From Halisarca cf. caerulea (Eukaryota > Porifera > Demospongiae > Chondrillida > Halisarcidae): a stretch of 64,000 bases of DNA. The DNA lies in NCBI GenBank assembly GCA_963170055.1, contig CAUJGJ010000003.1, forward strand, positions 1,525,069 to 1,589,068, read 5' to 3'. How positions within the stretch are numbered: position 1 is the stretch's first letter; each line of letters opens with the position of its first letter. The notes below the pieces were generated by a model. The model ran no database searches and was not told where the DNA came from. It saw nothing but the letters and a program-made list of their open reading frames with translations. Positions 1-10,589 of the stretch are shown here, in pieces. Position numbers and translations under genes: made by a program.

Positions 1-1925
1 ATAGCAAATTCACTTAACAATCACTTTGCTTCTGTTAGCTCTTCCAATTTTGTTCCAAGTTTTGATTCTCTTCCCCCTTCAGAGCCGTTCACCTCTCAAA
101 TCCTCAGTCTCTCTACAACCACACCAGATTTGGTAAAGGAGAGTCTTGCGACTCTTTAAACGTAAGTGTGCTACCGGTATTGATAAAATTCCTTCTTCTG
201 CCCTTATTGATGCTCGCTCTGTCATCTGTGATCCTCTTTGCTCGATTATAAATTCTTCCATTACTTCTTCAACCTTCCCAACAGCTTGGAAATGAGCTTC
301 TGTCTTTCCTTTACATAAATCTGGTGTTCAAACCACTCCTTCAAACTATCGTCCTATCTCTCTTCTCCCTGTCGCCAGTAAACTTCTCAAAAGACATGTC
401 CAGCAACAACTTTCTTCGCATTTAAACCAAAGCAATCTTTTGTTCCCATTTCAATCTGGCTTTCGTCAAAACCACTCTACGCAATCACTCCTTCTTTATT
501 GCCTTGACCAATGGTATAAAGCATTTGATGACAAGAAATATGTAGGAGTAGTGTTTTTAGATATTTCCAAGGCTTTTGACACTGTTAATCATAACCTGCT
601 TCTATTGCAACTTTCTCACCTAGGTCTGTCTCCTTCCACAATTGCCTGGTTTAAGTGTTATCTCTCTAACCGTTGTCATCAAACGCGCATTGAAAATACG
701 TATTCCTCTCTTTGTTTTCCTACTAATGGGGTTCCGCAAGGCTCCACTCTAGGCCCAACCCTTTTTCCTGCTTTTATAAATGACCTACCCTCTGTCCTCC
801 CTTCCAACTCCACAGTACTTTTTGCTGATGACACAACCATTTTTTAATCTAGCAAATGTATGGTTACAAAAAATGGCCTCAAACTAAATATCTCCAAGAC
901 CATGCTGATCCACTCCGCTAGAAAAAAGGTTAGTGACAGATTAGCCCTCAGCGTAGAAAATGTTGACATAGAACAGGTTCAAAAGTTCAAATTTCTAGGA
1001 GTAATAGTTAATGACACATTATCTTGGGGTGATCACATTGATTTTGTTTGTAACATCGTCACTCGTAGTCTTAGCCTTCTACGTCGCCTCTCTTGGTTTC
1101 TCCCCCGACCTCTTCTTCTTCTCTATCTCAAATCGTACATTCTTCCTCTATTTGACTACTGTGATAATGTGTGGTCTGTTTGCACCAAACAGGATAGTCA
1201 TCGGTTAGAAACGCTTTTAAACTTCGCTTGTAGAACCGTCCTTCGTAAACGTAGAGATTATTCTGCCTCTTCTGCCCGTAAAGAATTAGGTATTTCAACT
1301 CTTAGTGCTAGACAAAAAGTACACTTGGCCCAAACTGTTTATAAGTGCCTATCTCTACAATCACCTACTTATCTTAACAACCTTTTTCCACACCAGCCTC
1401 TCATTATAATACTCGAGCATTTTCTACTTCACAATTAAACCTTCCACATTTTCGTACTTCCCTTGGCCAGAAGGCATTTAGTTTTGTTGGCACATCATTA
1501 TGGCGATCACTACCAAATAACATCCAATGCTGTGCGGACTTTCGGGTGTTCACTAAACTATGTGAAAATCACTTTTTAAATGAATAACTCATTGACAATA
1601 TGATCTTGTACATATGATCAATCAGACACTATTTCATACTCATGCACCAATAATCTTATCTCATTACAGATTGAATTTATTCCATTCACTAATGTCTCTC
1701 TCACTAAATTTAGAATTTTTACTCATCTTTTCATTCTATTATCTTTTCATCATAATGCAAACCTCAAACTCTTTTTGTTGAATCTTTGTACACCCCCTTT
1801 GTTGTTTTTGTTTTTGCCTTTTGTCCCTTTTCTTTTCTGGGTGCCACTTACAGTAGCCTCTGGCTAAAGGTTCCCCAGGTTAAATAAGAATACCCTATAC
1901 CCTATACCCCATACCCTATACCCTA
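1..1925 (+). mobile_element. LINE (non-LTR retrotransposon), 5' end outside the window, degenerate
   Basis: A non-LTR retrotransposon runs in from before the window start. Fragments of its polymerase can be read in shifting frames from base 1 to about 1560. An untranslated tail follows and ends in a short tandem repeat of the type taccctata at about 1893-1925, a 3' tail style typical of CR1/L2-like and related LINEs. Stops and frame changes near 160, 290 and 847 show that the copy is dead. The clade (CR1/L2/Jockey-like) is inferred from the RT style and the tail and is not certain. Confidence 0.8.
440..1438 (+). pseudogene. LINE reverse transcriptase fragment (frameshifted)
   Basis: Two adjoining open stretches, 440-847 and 860-1438, encode the fingers, palm and thumb of a non-LTR reverse transcriptase. 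Motif A reads FLDISKAFDTVNH, motif B carries GVPQGSTLGPTLF, and the catalytic motif C is FADD near 820-835, followed by a stop at 845-847. After a frame change the downstream part reads NGLKLNISKT and KFKFLGVIV, the usual motifs D and E. The enzyme would copy the element RNA at a nicked target. The region upstream of 440 gives further RT residues (NYRPISLLPVASK at about 346-385) in the same style. The endonuclease domain is not visible. No function is expected because of the frameshift and stops. Confidence 0.85.
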
Positions 1926-1939
1926 ATGCCAAAGACTAC

Positions 1940-2450
1940 TACAGGATGCAATACTTTCAAGTATTAGATCTTATTACAGGGGAAATCTCTAGGAGATTTA
2001 ACCAGAAAACATTAGCATTGCCGCTAGCTGTGGAAGAGGTACTCATTTCAGCAGCCAACAAGTCGGATGATGCAACTGTTGAAGTGCCTGCAGAAGTAGC
2101 CAAAGCCTATGCTAATGATGTAAATGTCAGCAAGCTCAAGCATCAATTGCAAATGTTACCAGATTTGGCTTCAGCTTACAAACAAACTGAAAATCTGAAG
2201 CTTCTAAAGATATCTACAATTAGAACAATTGCTGACATGCTACAAAAGGTACCAATGGCAAATGAGATGTTTGGTGAAGTTGACAAACTCGTGAGACTGT
2301 ACTTCACCATTCCGGTGACCACAGCAACTGCGGAACGCACTTTTTCAGCCCTATACATCGAGTGAAGACCTATCTTCGTTCTACTATGACAGAAGAGAGA
2401 TTGAATAATGTGATGCTATTGCATACACATAAGGATCTAGCTACAAAACT
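1940..2450 (+). pseudogene. hAT transposase C-terminal fragment
   Basis: The frame 1946-2365 and a shifted continuation to about 2450 encode the C-terminal part of a hAT-type transposase. It contains FTIPVTTATAERTFSAL, the hallmark of the hAT dimerisation domain, followed after a frame change by KTYLRSTMTEERLNNVMLL. In the hAT family this region mediates oligomerisation of the transposase. The BED zinc finger and the RNase H-like catalytic core are absent, so this is a 5'-truncated remnant of a transposase gene or of a domesticated relative. It lies between a LINE tail and an old Gypsy element. I see no flanking 8-bp duplication. Confidence 0.8.
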
Positions 2451-2682
2451 TGATCTCATTAAAGTTGCAAGTATTTTTGTTTCAGTTAATTGACGTAGGC
2501 AAGCTTTTTTTGGACGTTTTACTTAATATATTTTCATGTAATGTATTATGCATTTTATTGTGTTGCATATACTTAATGATACTGTTTGTAAGTCATGTTA
2601 CAAGATGTTCAAACTCCCCCCCCCCCACTTCAAAACATCTTCCTATGCCTATGTATACTGTACACTGCACTACTGGTGGTGT
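2451..2682. other. AT-rich spacer with no recognised gene
   Basis: Spacer between the hAT remnant and the Gypsy remnant. It includes a run of C (about 2617-2625). Nothing coding is supported. Confidence 0.5.
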
Positions 2683-4247
2683 CCTGAGACAGATTGATTC
2701 TTGTTCATTGTTCATTCTTGTCAGAACAGCTTTTGATGATGTTCAGTTGTGTACTGATGCTTGTTTGACTGCTCAATAACAGATCAGATAAAAGAAGTAT
2801 ACTCTCAGATTGAGAAGGAAGGCCTTGCTTGTGTGTTTGGAGTGAAATGCTTCCACCAGTACTTGTTTGGTCATCACTTTACTCTAGTTACAGATCACAA
2901 GCCATTGGTGACCTTATTCCACGAATCACATGCCATTCCTATTCAAGCTTCAGCTAGAATTAAGTGATGGGCTTTGATGCTCGTAGCTTATGAGTACACT
3001 GTACAATACAGATGCTCTTCTGCACATGCGAATGCTGATACTTTCAGTTGGTTTCCACTGCCCGAGTGCCCGTGTGAATTTCCTACCCCTCCTGAGACTG
3101 TCCTGTTGTTGGAGAATCTACAGTCCTCCCCTGTCAATGCATCCATGATTAAAGCTGAAACTGCAACTCATCCAGTGTTGTCAAAGGTACTTCAGTTTGT
3201 GCAGAATGGGTGGCCTAGTTCCTGTGAAGATGAAGATCTGAAGCCAGTCTGGCATCGCAGATTGTAGCTGTCAGCACAGCAAGGTTGTATACTGTAGGGA
3301 ATTTGGATTGTGGTGCCACCAACTTTACAAGCCAGCGTTTTACACCAGCTTCAGGATGCGCATCCTGGAATTGTGCAAGTGAAGTCCTTAGGACGTCAGT
3401 TTGTTTGGTGGCTGGAATTTAATACAGATTTGGAAGGTGCATGTGTTTCGTAGATGTGAGATATGCCAAAGTCAGCGTGCTTCACCTCCAAAGGCACCGC
3501 TTCATACGTGCTTGTGGCATCCATGACCATGGTCCCGTATCCACATCGGTTATGCAGGTCCATTCTTAGGATCCTATTTCTTGGTGATCGTTAATGCTCA
3601 TTCAAAATGGATTGAAGCTATCCCGATGAAATCCATTGCTTCTACTTCAACGATTGAGAAATTAAGATGGGTTTTCTCGCACTTTGGGATTCCAGACATA
3701 GTCTCTGATAATGGCTCAAATTTTACGAATGGTGAGTTTGGTGACTTCTGCATGTAAGCATAATGGAATGAAGCATATCACTTCATCTCTGTATCATCCA
3801 TCCTCGAATGGTCTTGCGGAGTGTGCTGTTAGAACAGTCAAAGAAGGTCTTGTGAAGATGAAAGAGGGTTCCATAGTGGACAGACTCTCTCGGTTTCTGC
3901 TTTCTTACAGGAACATTCCTCAGTAACTGACTGGATGCTCGCCTGCGGAGCTGCTATTTGGAAGACGCCTTCGTTCCTCACTGGACTTGCTCAAACCAGA
4001 CTTGGAAAGCAGAGTACAGCAACGTCAAGACAAATTGAAAGCTTATCATGATGTGATATCTAAAGAACACGAGTTCCAGGAAGGTGATACTGTATTTGCA
4101 AAAAAATTTGGTTGTGGTGATAAGTGGTTGCCAACTGTCGTTGAAGCTACCACTGGACCAGTGTCAGCAAAAGTCCAAGTTAAAGATTCCGATATTACCT
4201 GGCGCAGACACTTTGATCACATTCGTTCAATAGAGCCAAATTGTACC
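2683..4247 (+). mobile_element. Ty3/Gypsy retrotransposon remnant, left part (split by a DIRS element)
   Basis: Pieces of a Gypsy polyprotein in order: RNase H (2761-2967, with the motif [13 protein letters not shown]), linker (2974-3267), a degenerate zinc-binding and integrase core (about 3300-3926, including SDNGSNFTN split across frames and NGLAECAVRTVKEGL), and an integrase C-terminal region (3987 to about 4247). Bases 2683-2780 closely resemble 9804-9914, which follows a purine-rich tract. They are best read as LTR pieces, so an internal deletion probably joined the 5' LTR to RNase H. The element continues at 9699 beyond the inserted DIRS element. Many frame breaks; inactive. Confidence 0.8.
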
Positions 4248-4282
4248 AATTGTATTTCGGAGGCTCCGGAATACCTTTCACC

Positions 4283-4396
4283 AACATAGTCAGTTAACTA
4301 CATGGTATTACCCAATTTTCCTTACTCAACAGCAGAGTTCAAAGTCTAATTTTACATATTAAAACGTCATTGTCACATGATTAGCCCGCCTTTTTG
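4283..4396. repeat. DIRS left inverted terminal repeat
   Basis: Reverse complement of 9505-9620 with few differences. It starts at a segment reading catagtcagttaactacatg and ends at the gcccgcctttttg block. Confidence 0.85.
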
Positions 4397-4715
4397 TCCT
4401 GCTCAACAGCGAGACCTCGTGCGCTCTGGAGAGATATATTTTTCATCCATTTATGTCGACCGAAGAGATTATCAAGGATCTCCCGCGTACAGAAGACGCG
4501 CGGAAGCTAGTCCTCGAGTGGCTGGCCAGGGATAGAAACGACGAAGTTCACCCTCCAGCGAGCAACGCGGACGAGTTGTCTGAGTCCCAACACGGTGAGT
4601 CGAAGTACTCTACGGGTCTTCGCGTTTCATGATCAGACACGGCCAGCCAGCAGTACGTCTAATTCGGTGGTTGCTTACCCCGAGATTCAGGGGTGCAGTC
4701 TGTGGGACAATATAA

Positions 4716-5020
4716 CCCTGTGTACACTCAACAGGGGTTCACAGGTTGGCAACATAGTTTTCTCCCCTTTGTACACTCACGGAGGTACATGGGTTGAGGT
4801 TGCAACGCAGTTATCTCCTCGTTGTACACTCACAGAGGTACATGGGTTGAGGTTGCAACACATTTAGCTCCCCTGTCTTACACTCCCAGAGGTACACAGG
4901 TGGAGTCTGCAGCACAGTCAACTCCTTACCATATACTCTCACAGAGGTATGTAGGAGGGTGCGGCGTTACATTTAACTCCCTAGTACACTCACTGAGGTA
5001 CACAGGTGGAGTCTGCTACT
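4716..5020 (+). repeat. Tandem repeat in the DIRS 5' leader
   Basis: About six diverged copies of a 50-60 base unit recognisable by cactcacagaggtacatgg and a following gttgaggttgcaac or gtggagtctgc block. It lies between the left inverted repeat and the gag-like gene, so it belongs to the leader of the element. No coding potential. Confidence 0.65.
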
Positions 5021-5189
5021 CAGTTAGCTCGTGTTTCAACTTTTTGAGGGACATAGGTAGAGCTGAGGCACTACTTACCCTGAAGGGGAAGGAACCCGCA
5101 TTAGCCCACAACATGGCTGTAGGATTTACCGCTTTCATTTCCCCTTCTTAACATACACAGATCCGGATCAGGCAAGTGTGTCTGAGACG

Positions 5190-6152
5190 ATGTCAAGGAA
5201 GCGGCCATCTGACCCTTCATCTTCAGGAGAGCAGAGTGCAGCCAAGCAATCAAAACTTGGTGATTCCCTAGGGAGCCCCGTGGCAACAGTGGACTTCGAC
5301 CCTTCTGCGTTAGTAAGTGCAAAGGAAGGGACCATTGCAGTTCCAAGCCCTGTGAGGGTGTACCTGGAAAAGTATCTCCGACGCTGCCTCACCAAAGAGG
5401 AACGTGGAGCCCTGTTCAAGGAACATCCGAGACCCGACCTGGATGTCACCTCAGTCCCTAAAGTAGACAAGTATATGGTGGATTTCCTGGGAACCAAGTT
5501 CCCCAAAGACCAGGATACAGACCTCTCAAAGATCCAAGCTACAGTACTCGCCTGTATTCGCCCCCTAACCTCAGCATGGCAAGAGCTCTTGGAGGCAGAG
5601 CCCGACAACGAGGAGCCTGTGATGGTACCTGCTTCACAAGTAGTTGCAATGATCCAGCGGACACTATGTTTGCTAGGGAATGCTTCAGAGTTCATTTCCC
5701 AAACCCGTCGTTCCAAGATTTTGGAGGTTATTGACAAATCCTGGGGGAAGTTTGGGACAGAAAAATTTCAAGCTACGGGTTCCCTGTTTGGTGAAGAGTT
5801 TCAAACAAACCTCCCAACCAAGGTAGAGAAGGACGTGGCACTGTCCAAAGCAGTATCCATCCTGAAACGTAACAGGAAGGGTAAGGAGACCGCGGGTCCT
5901 TCTAGTCATCGCGAGGGGCAATCACGCCGTCAGTTTTTTCGCTGGGGCCCTCCGACCAAGTACGGGGGTGGGCAGGGCCGAAACCAGTCACCGTACGCCC
6001 CACAAGGACACAAGTTCCGGGAACAACCAAAGGGACCAGGGAAGGGGCACCCACCTTTCCATCAGATCCGGAACCAGAGATTTCACGAGCCAAGACTCCC
6101 ACCAATGGAAGCCAGTGCGCAAATGCACAAAAAGAAGTTCGGAGACTCTTAG
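5190..6152 (+). CDS. DIRS gag-like protein
   Basis: An open frame of 320 codons from the first ATG of the frame. It sits in the gag position, immediately upstream of the RT gene. The first half is acidic to neutral with predicted helical stretches. The last 70 residues are rich in R, G, Q, P and H (GRNQSPYAPQGHKFREQP), as in nucleic-acid-binding tails of Gag proteins that lack CCHC knuckles. No zinc knuckle is present. By position and composition it should package element RNA. Sequence similarity to a named Gag family cannot be claimed from inspection. The RT frame begins 29 bases after its stop, which suggests reinitiation or another non-canonical start. Confidence 0.75.
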   Translation: MSRKRPSDPSSSGEQSAAKQSKLGDSLGSPVATVDFDPSALVSAKEGTIAVPSPVRVYLEKYLRRCLTKEERGALFKEHPRPDLDVTSVPKVDKYMVDFLGTKFPKDQDTDLSKIQATVLACIRPLTSAWQELLEAEPDNEEPVMVPASQVVAMIQRTLCLLGNASEFISQTRRSKILEVIDKSWGKFGTEKFQATGSLFGEEFQTNLPTKVEKDVALSKAVSILKRNRKGKETAGPSSHREGQSRRQFFRWGPPTKYGGGQGRNQSPYAPQGHKFREQPKGPGKGHPPFHQIRNQRFHEPRLPPMEASAQMHKKKFGDS

Positions 6153-6181
6153 ACTCCTTACCACCCTCCAAACTCCAGAAT

Positions 6182-8020
6182 GTGGGCATCTGTCTGGACC
6201 CAGCTCTGGCTCAGGAAGAAGCAATGCGTCCGGTAGGTGGTCGTCTCCGGTTCTTCTATCGAAATTGGGAGAAAATCTCACACGACCCTTGGATCTTAGA
6301 CACAGTCCTAGGTTGCAAAGTAGATCTCTCATCCAACCCTCACCAAAACAGAGAGCCACATGCACCCAGCCTGGAGGCAGACAAAGCAGAAGCCCTCAAC
6401 ATGGAATTAGAGAAGCTTCAGGACAAAGAAGCCATCGAACCAACGTCACAGGGACCTCTCACCTATGTCAGCCCGATGTTTGTCGTACCCAAATCAGACG
6501 GGTCATGGAGACCAGTCATAAATCTCCAGCATCTGAACAAACACGTACGAACCGAACACTTCAAGATGGAGTCAATTCGGTCAGCGAAGGGTCTCATACA
6601 GAGAGGGGATTGGATGGCGAAACTAGACCTGAAGGATGCCTACCTGGCTGTTCCCCTTCTCCCTGCTCACCGAAGCCTCTTCAGCTTCAACTGGAAGGGC
6701 AAACTATGGAGGTTCACAACTCTACCCTTTGGTCTCAGCAGTGCTCCTCTAATCTTCACCAAGCTCATGAAGCCAGTTGTGGCTTTGATGAGGAAGCTAG
6801 CCATCCGGGTCATTCTATACCTGGACGATATGCTCATCATGGCCCAGAGGGAGGCGGAGATCAAGGGGTGCCTAGCAACAGCATTGGAAATTCTGACTGC
6901 TCTAGGTTTCGTAATCAACCTCCCCAAGAGTGTGACTACTCCCACTCAAGAGATGGAGTTCTTAGGTTTCCAACTGGATTCAAGGGCAATGGTCATCTCA
7001 CTTCCACAGAGGAAAATGAAATCCTTGAGGCAGGCAGCCTTACAGCTGAAAAATCAGAAACAGGTTTCGGTGCGAGCCTTGGCCAGACTGTTAGGCATGA
7101 TGGTAGCTGCCCACCCTGCAGTCTTGCCAGCCCCCCTATATTACAGACATCTGGAGAGGGCACGGTCATTGGCACTCCAGCAGGGCCTTACATACGAATC
7201 AATCATAGAAGTGAACCAAGAGATGGAACCAGATCTGGACTGGTGGATCCACCAAGCACAGCTTCACAATGGCAGACCCCTTCAGATACTACATTGGGAT
7301 CTGACCATCGAAACGGACGCATCCAAAGTGGGATGGGGAGCTTGCTGCAACCAAATAAAAACAGGTGGTCCCTGGACACTGGAGGAAAAACAGAAGCACA
7401 TCAACTTCCTAGAACTACTGGCAGTATTCCTAGCCATCAAGAGCTTTGTTTCAGACCAACGGCAGATAAACATCCTTCTGAGGATAGACAACATCACTGC
7501 TATTGCTTTCCTGAACCGGATGGGGGGTTCCCATTCCCTTCCTCTGTCCGAACTAGCCATAGCAATTTGGCAATGGTGCCTGGAACGAGAGATAACTCTG
7601 CATGCAGAACATCTCCCAGGCTCAGAGAATGTCAGAGCCGACTGGGAATCCAGGCATGTCCAGGACTCCAGCGATTGGATGCTCCACAAGGGAGTGTTTC
7701 AACAGCTGCACAATCAACTGGGTCCTTTCACCATCGATTTATTTGCCTCGAGGACCAATGCACAGCTTCCAGTGTACTGCAGCTGGCGCCCCGATCCGGC
7801 AGCCTTCACAGTGGATGCTCTGTCCCTGTCATGGAAAGGACATCTTCCTTATCTTTTTCCTCCCTTTGCCCTAATTACCCGGTGTATTCAGAAGATACAG
7901 GAGGAGGAATCCAACGCAGTACTGATAGCACCAGTTTGGCACAATCAGTTGTGGTACCCGTTATTCTGGAATGTCTCAGCGATTACCCAATCCTTCTACC
8001 CCCCATCCCGAAGATTCTGA
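6182..8020 (+). CDS. DIRS reverse transcriptase - RNase H
   Basis: An open frame of 612 codons. The first codon of the open stretch is GTG; the first ATG is at 6224, so the true start is uncertain. RT motifs are in order: MAKLDLKDAYLAV (about residue 145), TLPFGLSSAP (about 180), YLDDMLIMA (about 212). The RNase H domain begins near residue 376 with ETDASKVGWGA and continues through NFLELLAV and HLPGSENVRAD. The tail has DLFASRTNAQLPVYCSWRPDP, the segment usually found after RNase H in DIRS and Ngaro elements. The enzyme copies element RNA into DNA. The last 50 bases overlap the recombinase gene in another frame. All catalytic aspartates that can be judged are present. Confidence 0.9.
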   Translation: MGICLDPALAQEEAMRPVGGRLRFFYRNWEKISHDPWILDTVLGCKVDLSSNPHQNREPHAPSLEADKAEALNMELEKLQDKEAIEPTSQGPLTYVSPMFVVPKSDGSWRPVINLQHLNKHVRTEHFKMESIRSAKGLIQRGDWMAKLDLKDAYLAVPLLPAHRSLFSFNWKGKLWRFTTLPFGLSSAPLIFTKLMKPVVALMRKLAIRVILYLDDMLIMAQREAEIKGCLATALEILTALGFVINLPKSVTTPTQEMEFLGFQLDSRAMVISLPQRKMKSLRQAALQLKNQKQVSVRALARLLGMMVAAHPAVLPAPLYYRHLERARSLALQQGLTYESIIEVNQEMEPDLDWWIHQAQLHNGRPLQILHWDLTIETDASKVGWGACCNQIKTGGPWTLEEKQKHINFLELLAVFLAIKSFVSDQRQINILLRIDNITAIAFLNRMGGSHSLPLSELAIAIWQWCLEREITLHAEHLPGSENVRADWESRHVQDSSDWMLHKGVFQQLHNQLGPFTIDLFASRTNAQLPVYCSWRPDPAAFTVDALSLSWKGHLPYLFPPFALITRCIQKIQEEESNAVLIAPVWHNQLWYPLFWNVSAITQSFYPPSRRF

Positions 8021-9062
8021 CGGGCCCAGTTGGCGAGGATCACCCAATGGTACTAGAGGGCCATCTTCCTTTAGCTGCCTGGCCCATCTCAGGCGATCCT
8101 TTGTTGCAGAAGGGCTTTCAGAGGGGGTTATCAACCTCATCAGCAGCTCATGGCGGTCCTCAACTGAGGCATCCTATTCATCAGCCTGGAGGACTTGGGA
8201 TAGCTGGTGCATTAGACGGGGTGTCAATTCCCTTTCTGCTCCTTTGAGTGACATTCTGGAATTCCTACTTGTCCAATTTCAAGCAGGGAAACAATATCGT
8301 ACTATTAATACCTTCAGATCTGCTATCTCCATGACACACAACGAAATCGACAGCAAGAAGGTGGGCCAACACCCTCTGGTTACCCGTTTCTTGAGGGGAG
8401 TTTTCAATAGCAGACCGCCAGCACCGCGATACACGTGCACTTGGGATGTGGACATAGTACTTTCATTTTTGGAAAATGCACCTTCCAATGACCAATTGTC
8501 TTTCAGTTTTCTCTCACACAAGGTGGCCATGTTGTTTGCTCTAGCAAATGCTGACAGATGTTCAGATTTGGCAGCGTTGGATCTCCGACACAGATCATTT
8601 CAGGTCGATGGAGTCAAGTTTGTTATCCCTGGCTTAACAAAAACCCGAAGGTCTGGCCCTCCCATTGAGGTTTTTTACCCTTCTTTCACAGTGAACTCTA
8701 AACTGTGTCCTGTCCAAGCATTGAGAGAATATGAACGACAATCCAAGGACAAACGCCAGTCCAACAAAAGCCAATTGTTTATTTCGGTTCGGAAGCCACA
8801 TGCTCCAGTGAAACCTTGCACCATCGGAAAATGGCTGAAGGCAGTAATGACAGATGCGGGTATTGACACCAATATTTTTACTGCTCACTCTACTCGCGGT
8901 GCTTCAACCTCTAAAGCAAAAGCATTAGGTGTATCCTCACAGGACATTCTAAAGACAGCAAATTGGTCCTCGGAATCCACCTTTTGTCGTTTTTACCGCC
9001 GCCCAATTGCCTCATCCAATTATGGGCAGGTAGTGCTGGGATGCCGATTACCAAAAACATGA
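7971..9062 (+). CDS. DIRS tyrosine recombinase
   Basis: A 363-codon frame starting with ATG and overlapping the end of the RT-RNase H gene by 50 bases. The N-terminal part (residues 15-130) fits a core-binding helical domain (SSWRSSTEASYSSAWRTW, FRSAISMTHNEI). The catalytic domain carries the expected R (ALANADRCSDLAAL, about 195), H-x-x-R (TAHSTRGAS, about 305) and the nucleophilic Y (FCRFYRRPI, about 342). The enzyme would recombine the circular DNA product into the genome. All four signature residues are present, so the protein may be active. Its 3' end lies 20 bases before the internal complementary region. Confidence 0.9.
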   Translation: MSQRLPNPSTPHPEDSDGPSWRGSPNGTRGPSSFSCLAHLRRSFVAEGLSEGVINLISSSWRSSTEASYSSAWRTWDSWCIRRGVNSLSAPLSDILEFLLVQFQAGKQYRTINTFRSAISMTHNEIDSKKVGQHPLVTRFLRGVFNSRPPAPRYTCTWDVDIVLSFLENAPSNDQLSFSFLSHKVAMLFALANADRCSDLAALDLRHRSFQVDGVKFVIPGLTKTRRSGPPIEVFYPSFTVNSKLCPVQALREYERQSKDKRQSNKSQLFISVRKPHAPVKPCTIGKWLKAVMTDAGIDTNIFTAHSTRGASTSKAKALGVSSQDILKTANWSSESTFCRFYRRPIASSNYGQVVLGCRLPKT

Positions 9063-9083
9063 AACTGGGTGAGCTTTAAACGA

Positions 9084-9228
9084 TACCATGTAGTTAACTG
9101 ACTATGTTGGTGAAAGGTATTCCGGAGCCTCCGAAATACAATTTCAGATTCCTCAAGGATTCGTAGAATCTGATGAGGAGGATGAATTTTATGAGGAGGT
9201 GAAGGATATACCTGGAAACTACATAGTC
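9084..9228. repeat. DIRS internal complementary region
   Basis: The left portion (about 9084-9146) is the reverse complement of the left end of the element (4248-4306). The right portion (about 9142-9228) is the reverse complement of the outer right end (9611-9698). Read backwards, it is the right end joined to the left end. In DIRS replication models this segment templates completion and circularisation of the termini. Confidence 0.85.
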
Positions 9229-9504
9229 AGTTACCCACCCATGTTTTCCCACCCTTACAGATACTTTGTCTACTTCAATAGAATGGGACCTCAAGACTTT
9301 AATGCAAGCCCCATGCAAGAACACTCATACCAACTCTATTTAGTTTGAGTTTTTGTTGTCATTGTAATACCTGAGTAACCATAGCTACATATTTGCAGAT
9401 ATTTAATTAGAGCACTTTTGTTACAATGAAACTGTGACTGCAGGAACTAATGCCTCAATCCTTCATATACACAAAACACCTCGGATAAAGTTGTACTCGC
9501 ATTA

Positions 9505-9620
9505 CAAAAAGGCGGGCTAATCATGTGACAATGACGTTTTAATATGTAAAATTAGACTTTGAACTCTGCTGTTGAGTAAGGAAAATTGGGTAATACCATG
9601 TAGTTAACTGACTATGTAGT
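9505..9620. repeat. DIRS right inverted terminal repeat
   Basis: Inverted copy of 4283-4396. The extra terminal 78 bases to 9698 match only the internal complementary region. Confidence 0.85.
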
Positions 9621-9698
9621 TTCCAGGTATATCCTTCACCTCCTCATACAATTCATCCTCCTCATCAGATTCTACGAATCCTTGAGGAATCTGAAATT

Positions 9699-10015
9699 CA
9701 GCAATGCCATTGCCTACAGAAGAGGACATGCACATGCAAGAGATATCCAAGTAGAGACAGGAAACCTCCAGTTAGATTGACTTACAATAAAAGAGGAGAA
9801 GATGTGGTGTCCTGAGAAAGATTGATTCTTGTTTATTGTTCATTCTTGTCAAAACAGCTTTTGATGATGTTCAGTTGTATACTGATGCTCGTTTGCCGGA
9901 CTGCTCAATAGCAGATGTTTATGTGTCGTACTTTCATATTTATTATAAGTGGCTATGGTTTTGCTGCATTCAGTTGGTTGAATGATGCCAGGATTACAGT
10001 GCTGACCCGAGTCTA
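9699..10015 (+). mobile_element. Ty3/Gypsy remnant, right part with 3' LTR piece
   Basis: Continues the element broken at 4247. The first 80 bases fit the end of the polyprotein (a Y-R-R-G-H type tail). A purine-rich tract (aaaagaggagaag, about 9787-9799) then precedes a segment starting tgtggtgtcctgag at about 9802, which resembles 2683-2780. The end of the LTR is not sharply defined; about 10015 is a guess. Confidence 0.65.
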
Positions 10016-10469
10016 TTCATAACATACACTATATACTACAGCTCCCTCTCTATAATGTACCAGGGAAGTGCCCACAGTGGTCGGCAGTGGTCGGGCCCAA
10101 CCAGCACTCATTTTAATCAACCAGGACTAAGAGAGTCCCAACCACTACCAAATTATGCAGTATACAATAACTAAAACTTGAATACACTTACTAAAACTTA
10201 AGTTGTATGCTAAGTAGGGTAAGGCTGGTTAGGCTTAAGCCAGACCAATATTCCCCAGTTACCTCAAAAACTGTTTTGTAGCCTTTAAAGTGAAGGTTTA
10301 GGCTTCTAAGAATCTAAGACAGCTCAAGAAATAACTCAGGCCGTCGCTACGTGAATTGGGCCATATGATCATTGCCTAATATTGCATGAGAGGTAATTGC
10401 AGAGGCTGTTGTGTAGCTTCAACACTGCCCTTTGAATTAGGATTGGCTGAAATTTCAATTCGTGCTCAT
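10016..10469. other. Unassigned spacer
   Basis: No open frame of note, no recognised repeat and no splice-bounded exon that I can support. Confidence 0.4.
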
Positions 10470-10522
10470 CAATGGCCTCCTCTAGTACTGCAAGCTACTT
10501 GCAGTGCTAGAGGAGGCCATTG
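10470..10522. repeat. Short hairpin with 25-nt arms
   Basis: 10470-10494 is the inverted copy of 10498-10522 with a single mismatch and a 3-base loop. It could fold as a stable hairpin in DNA or RNA. No element ends were recognised around it. Confidence 0.8.
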
Positions 10523-10589
10523 ATTCTGTTGGTCATACCAGCTTGTTCTAGGCATTCTACAGATAATAGCTCTCGAAAGCTCTGAACGT

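Larger units (their letters stand above)
4248..9698 (+). mobile_element. DIRS-type tyrosine-recombinase retrotransposon, apparently intact
   Basis: A 5.45-kb element inserted in an older Gypsy copy. It shows the three DIRS hallmarks: a gag-like gene, an RT-RNase H gene and an overlapping tyrosine recombinase gene, all open. The inverted terminal repeats are 4283-4396 and 9505-9620. An internal complementary region at 9084-9228 is the reverse complement of the right end joined to the left end. The end positions were set from that junction, where the two flanks share the bases aatt (4248-4251 and 9695-9698). DIRS elements integrate by recombinase through a circular intermediate and make no long target duplication, which agrees with what is seen. 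The three open genes suggest a recent insertion. Confidence 0.88.

Noticed and set aside
1893..1925. Telomere-like repeat taccctata
   Set aside because: It is short, not a metazoan telomere unit (ttaggg), and sits exactly at the LINE 3' end, where such tails are expected.
5968..8247. A 759-codon open frame overlapping the DIRS RT gene
   Set aside because: It is a shadow frame of the RT-RNase H gene, rich in S, G, R and P with no domain. The other frame has all RT motifs.
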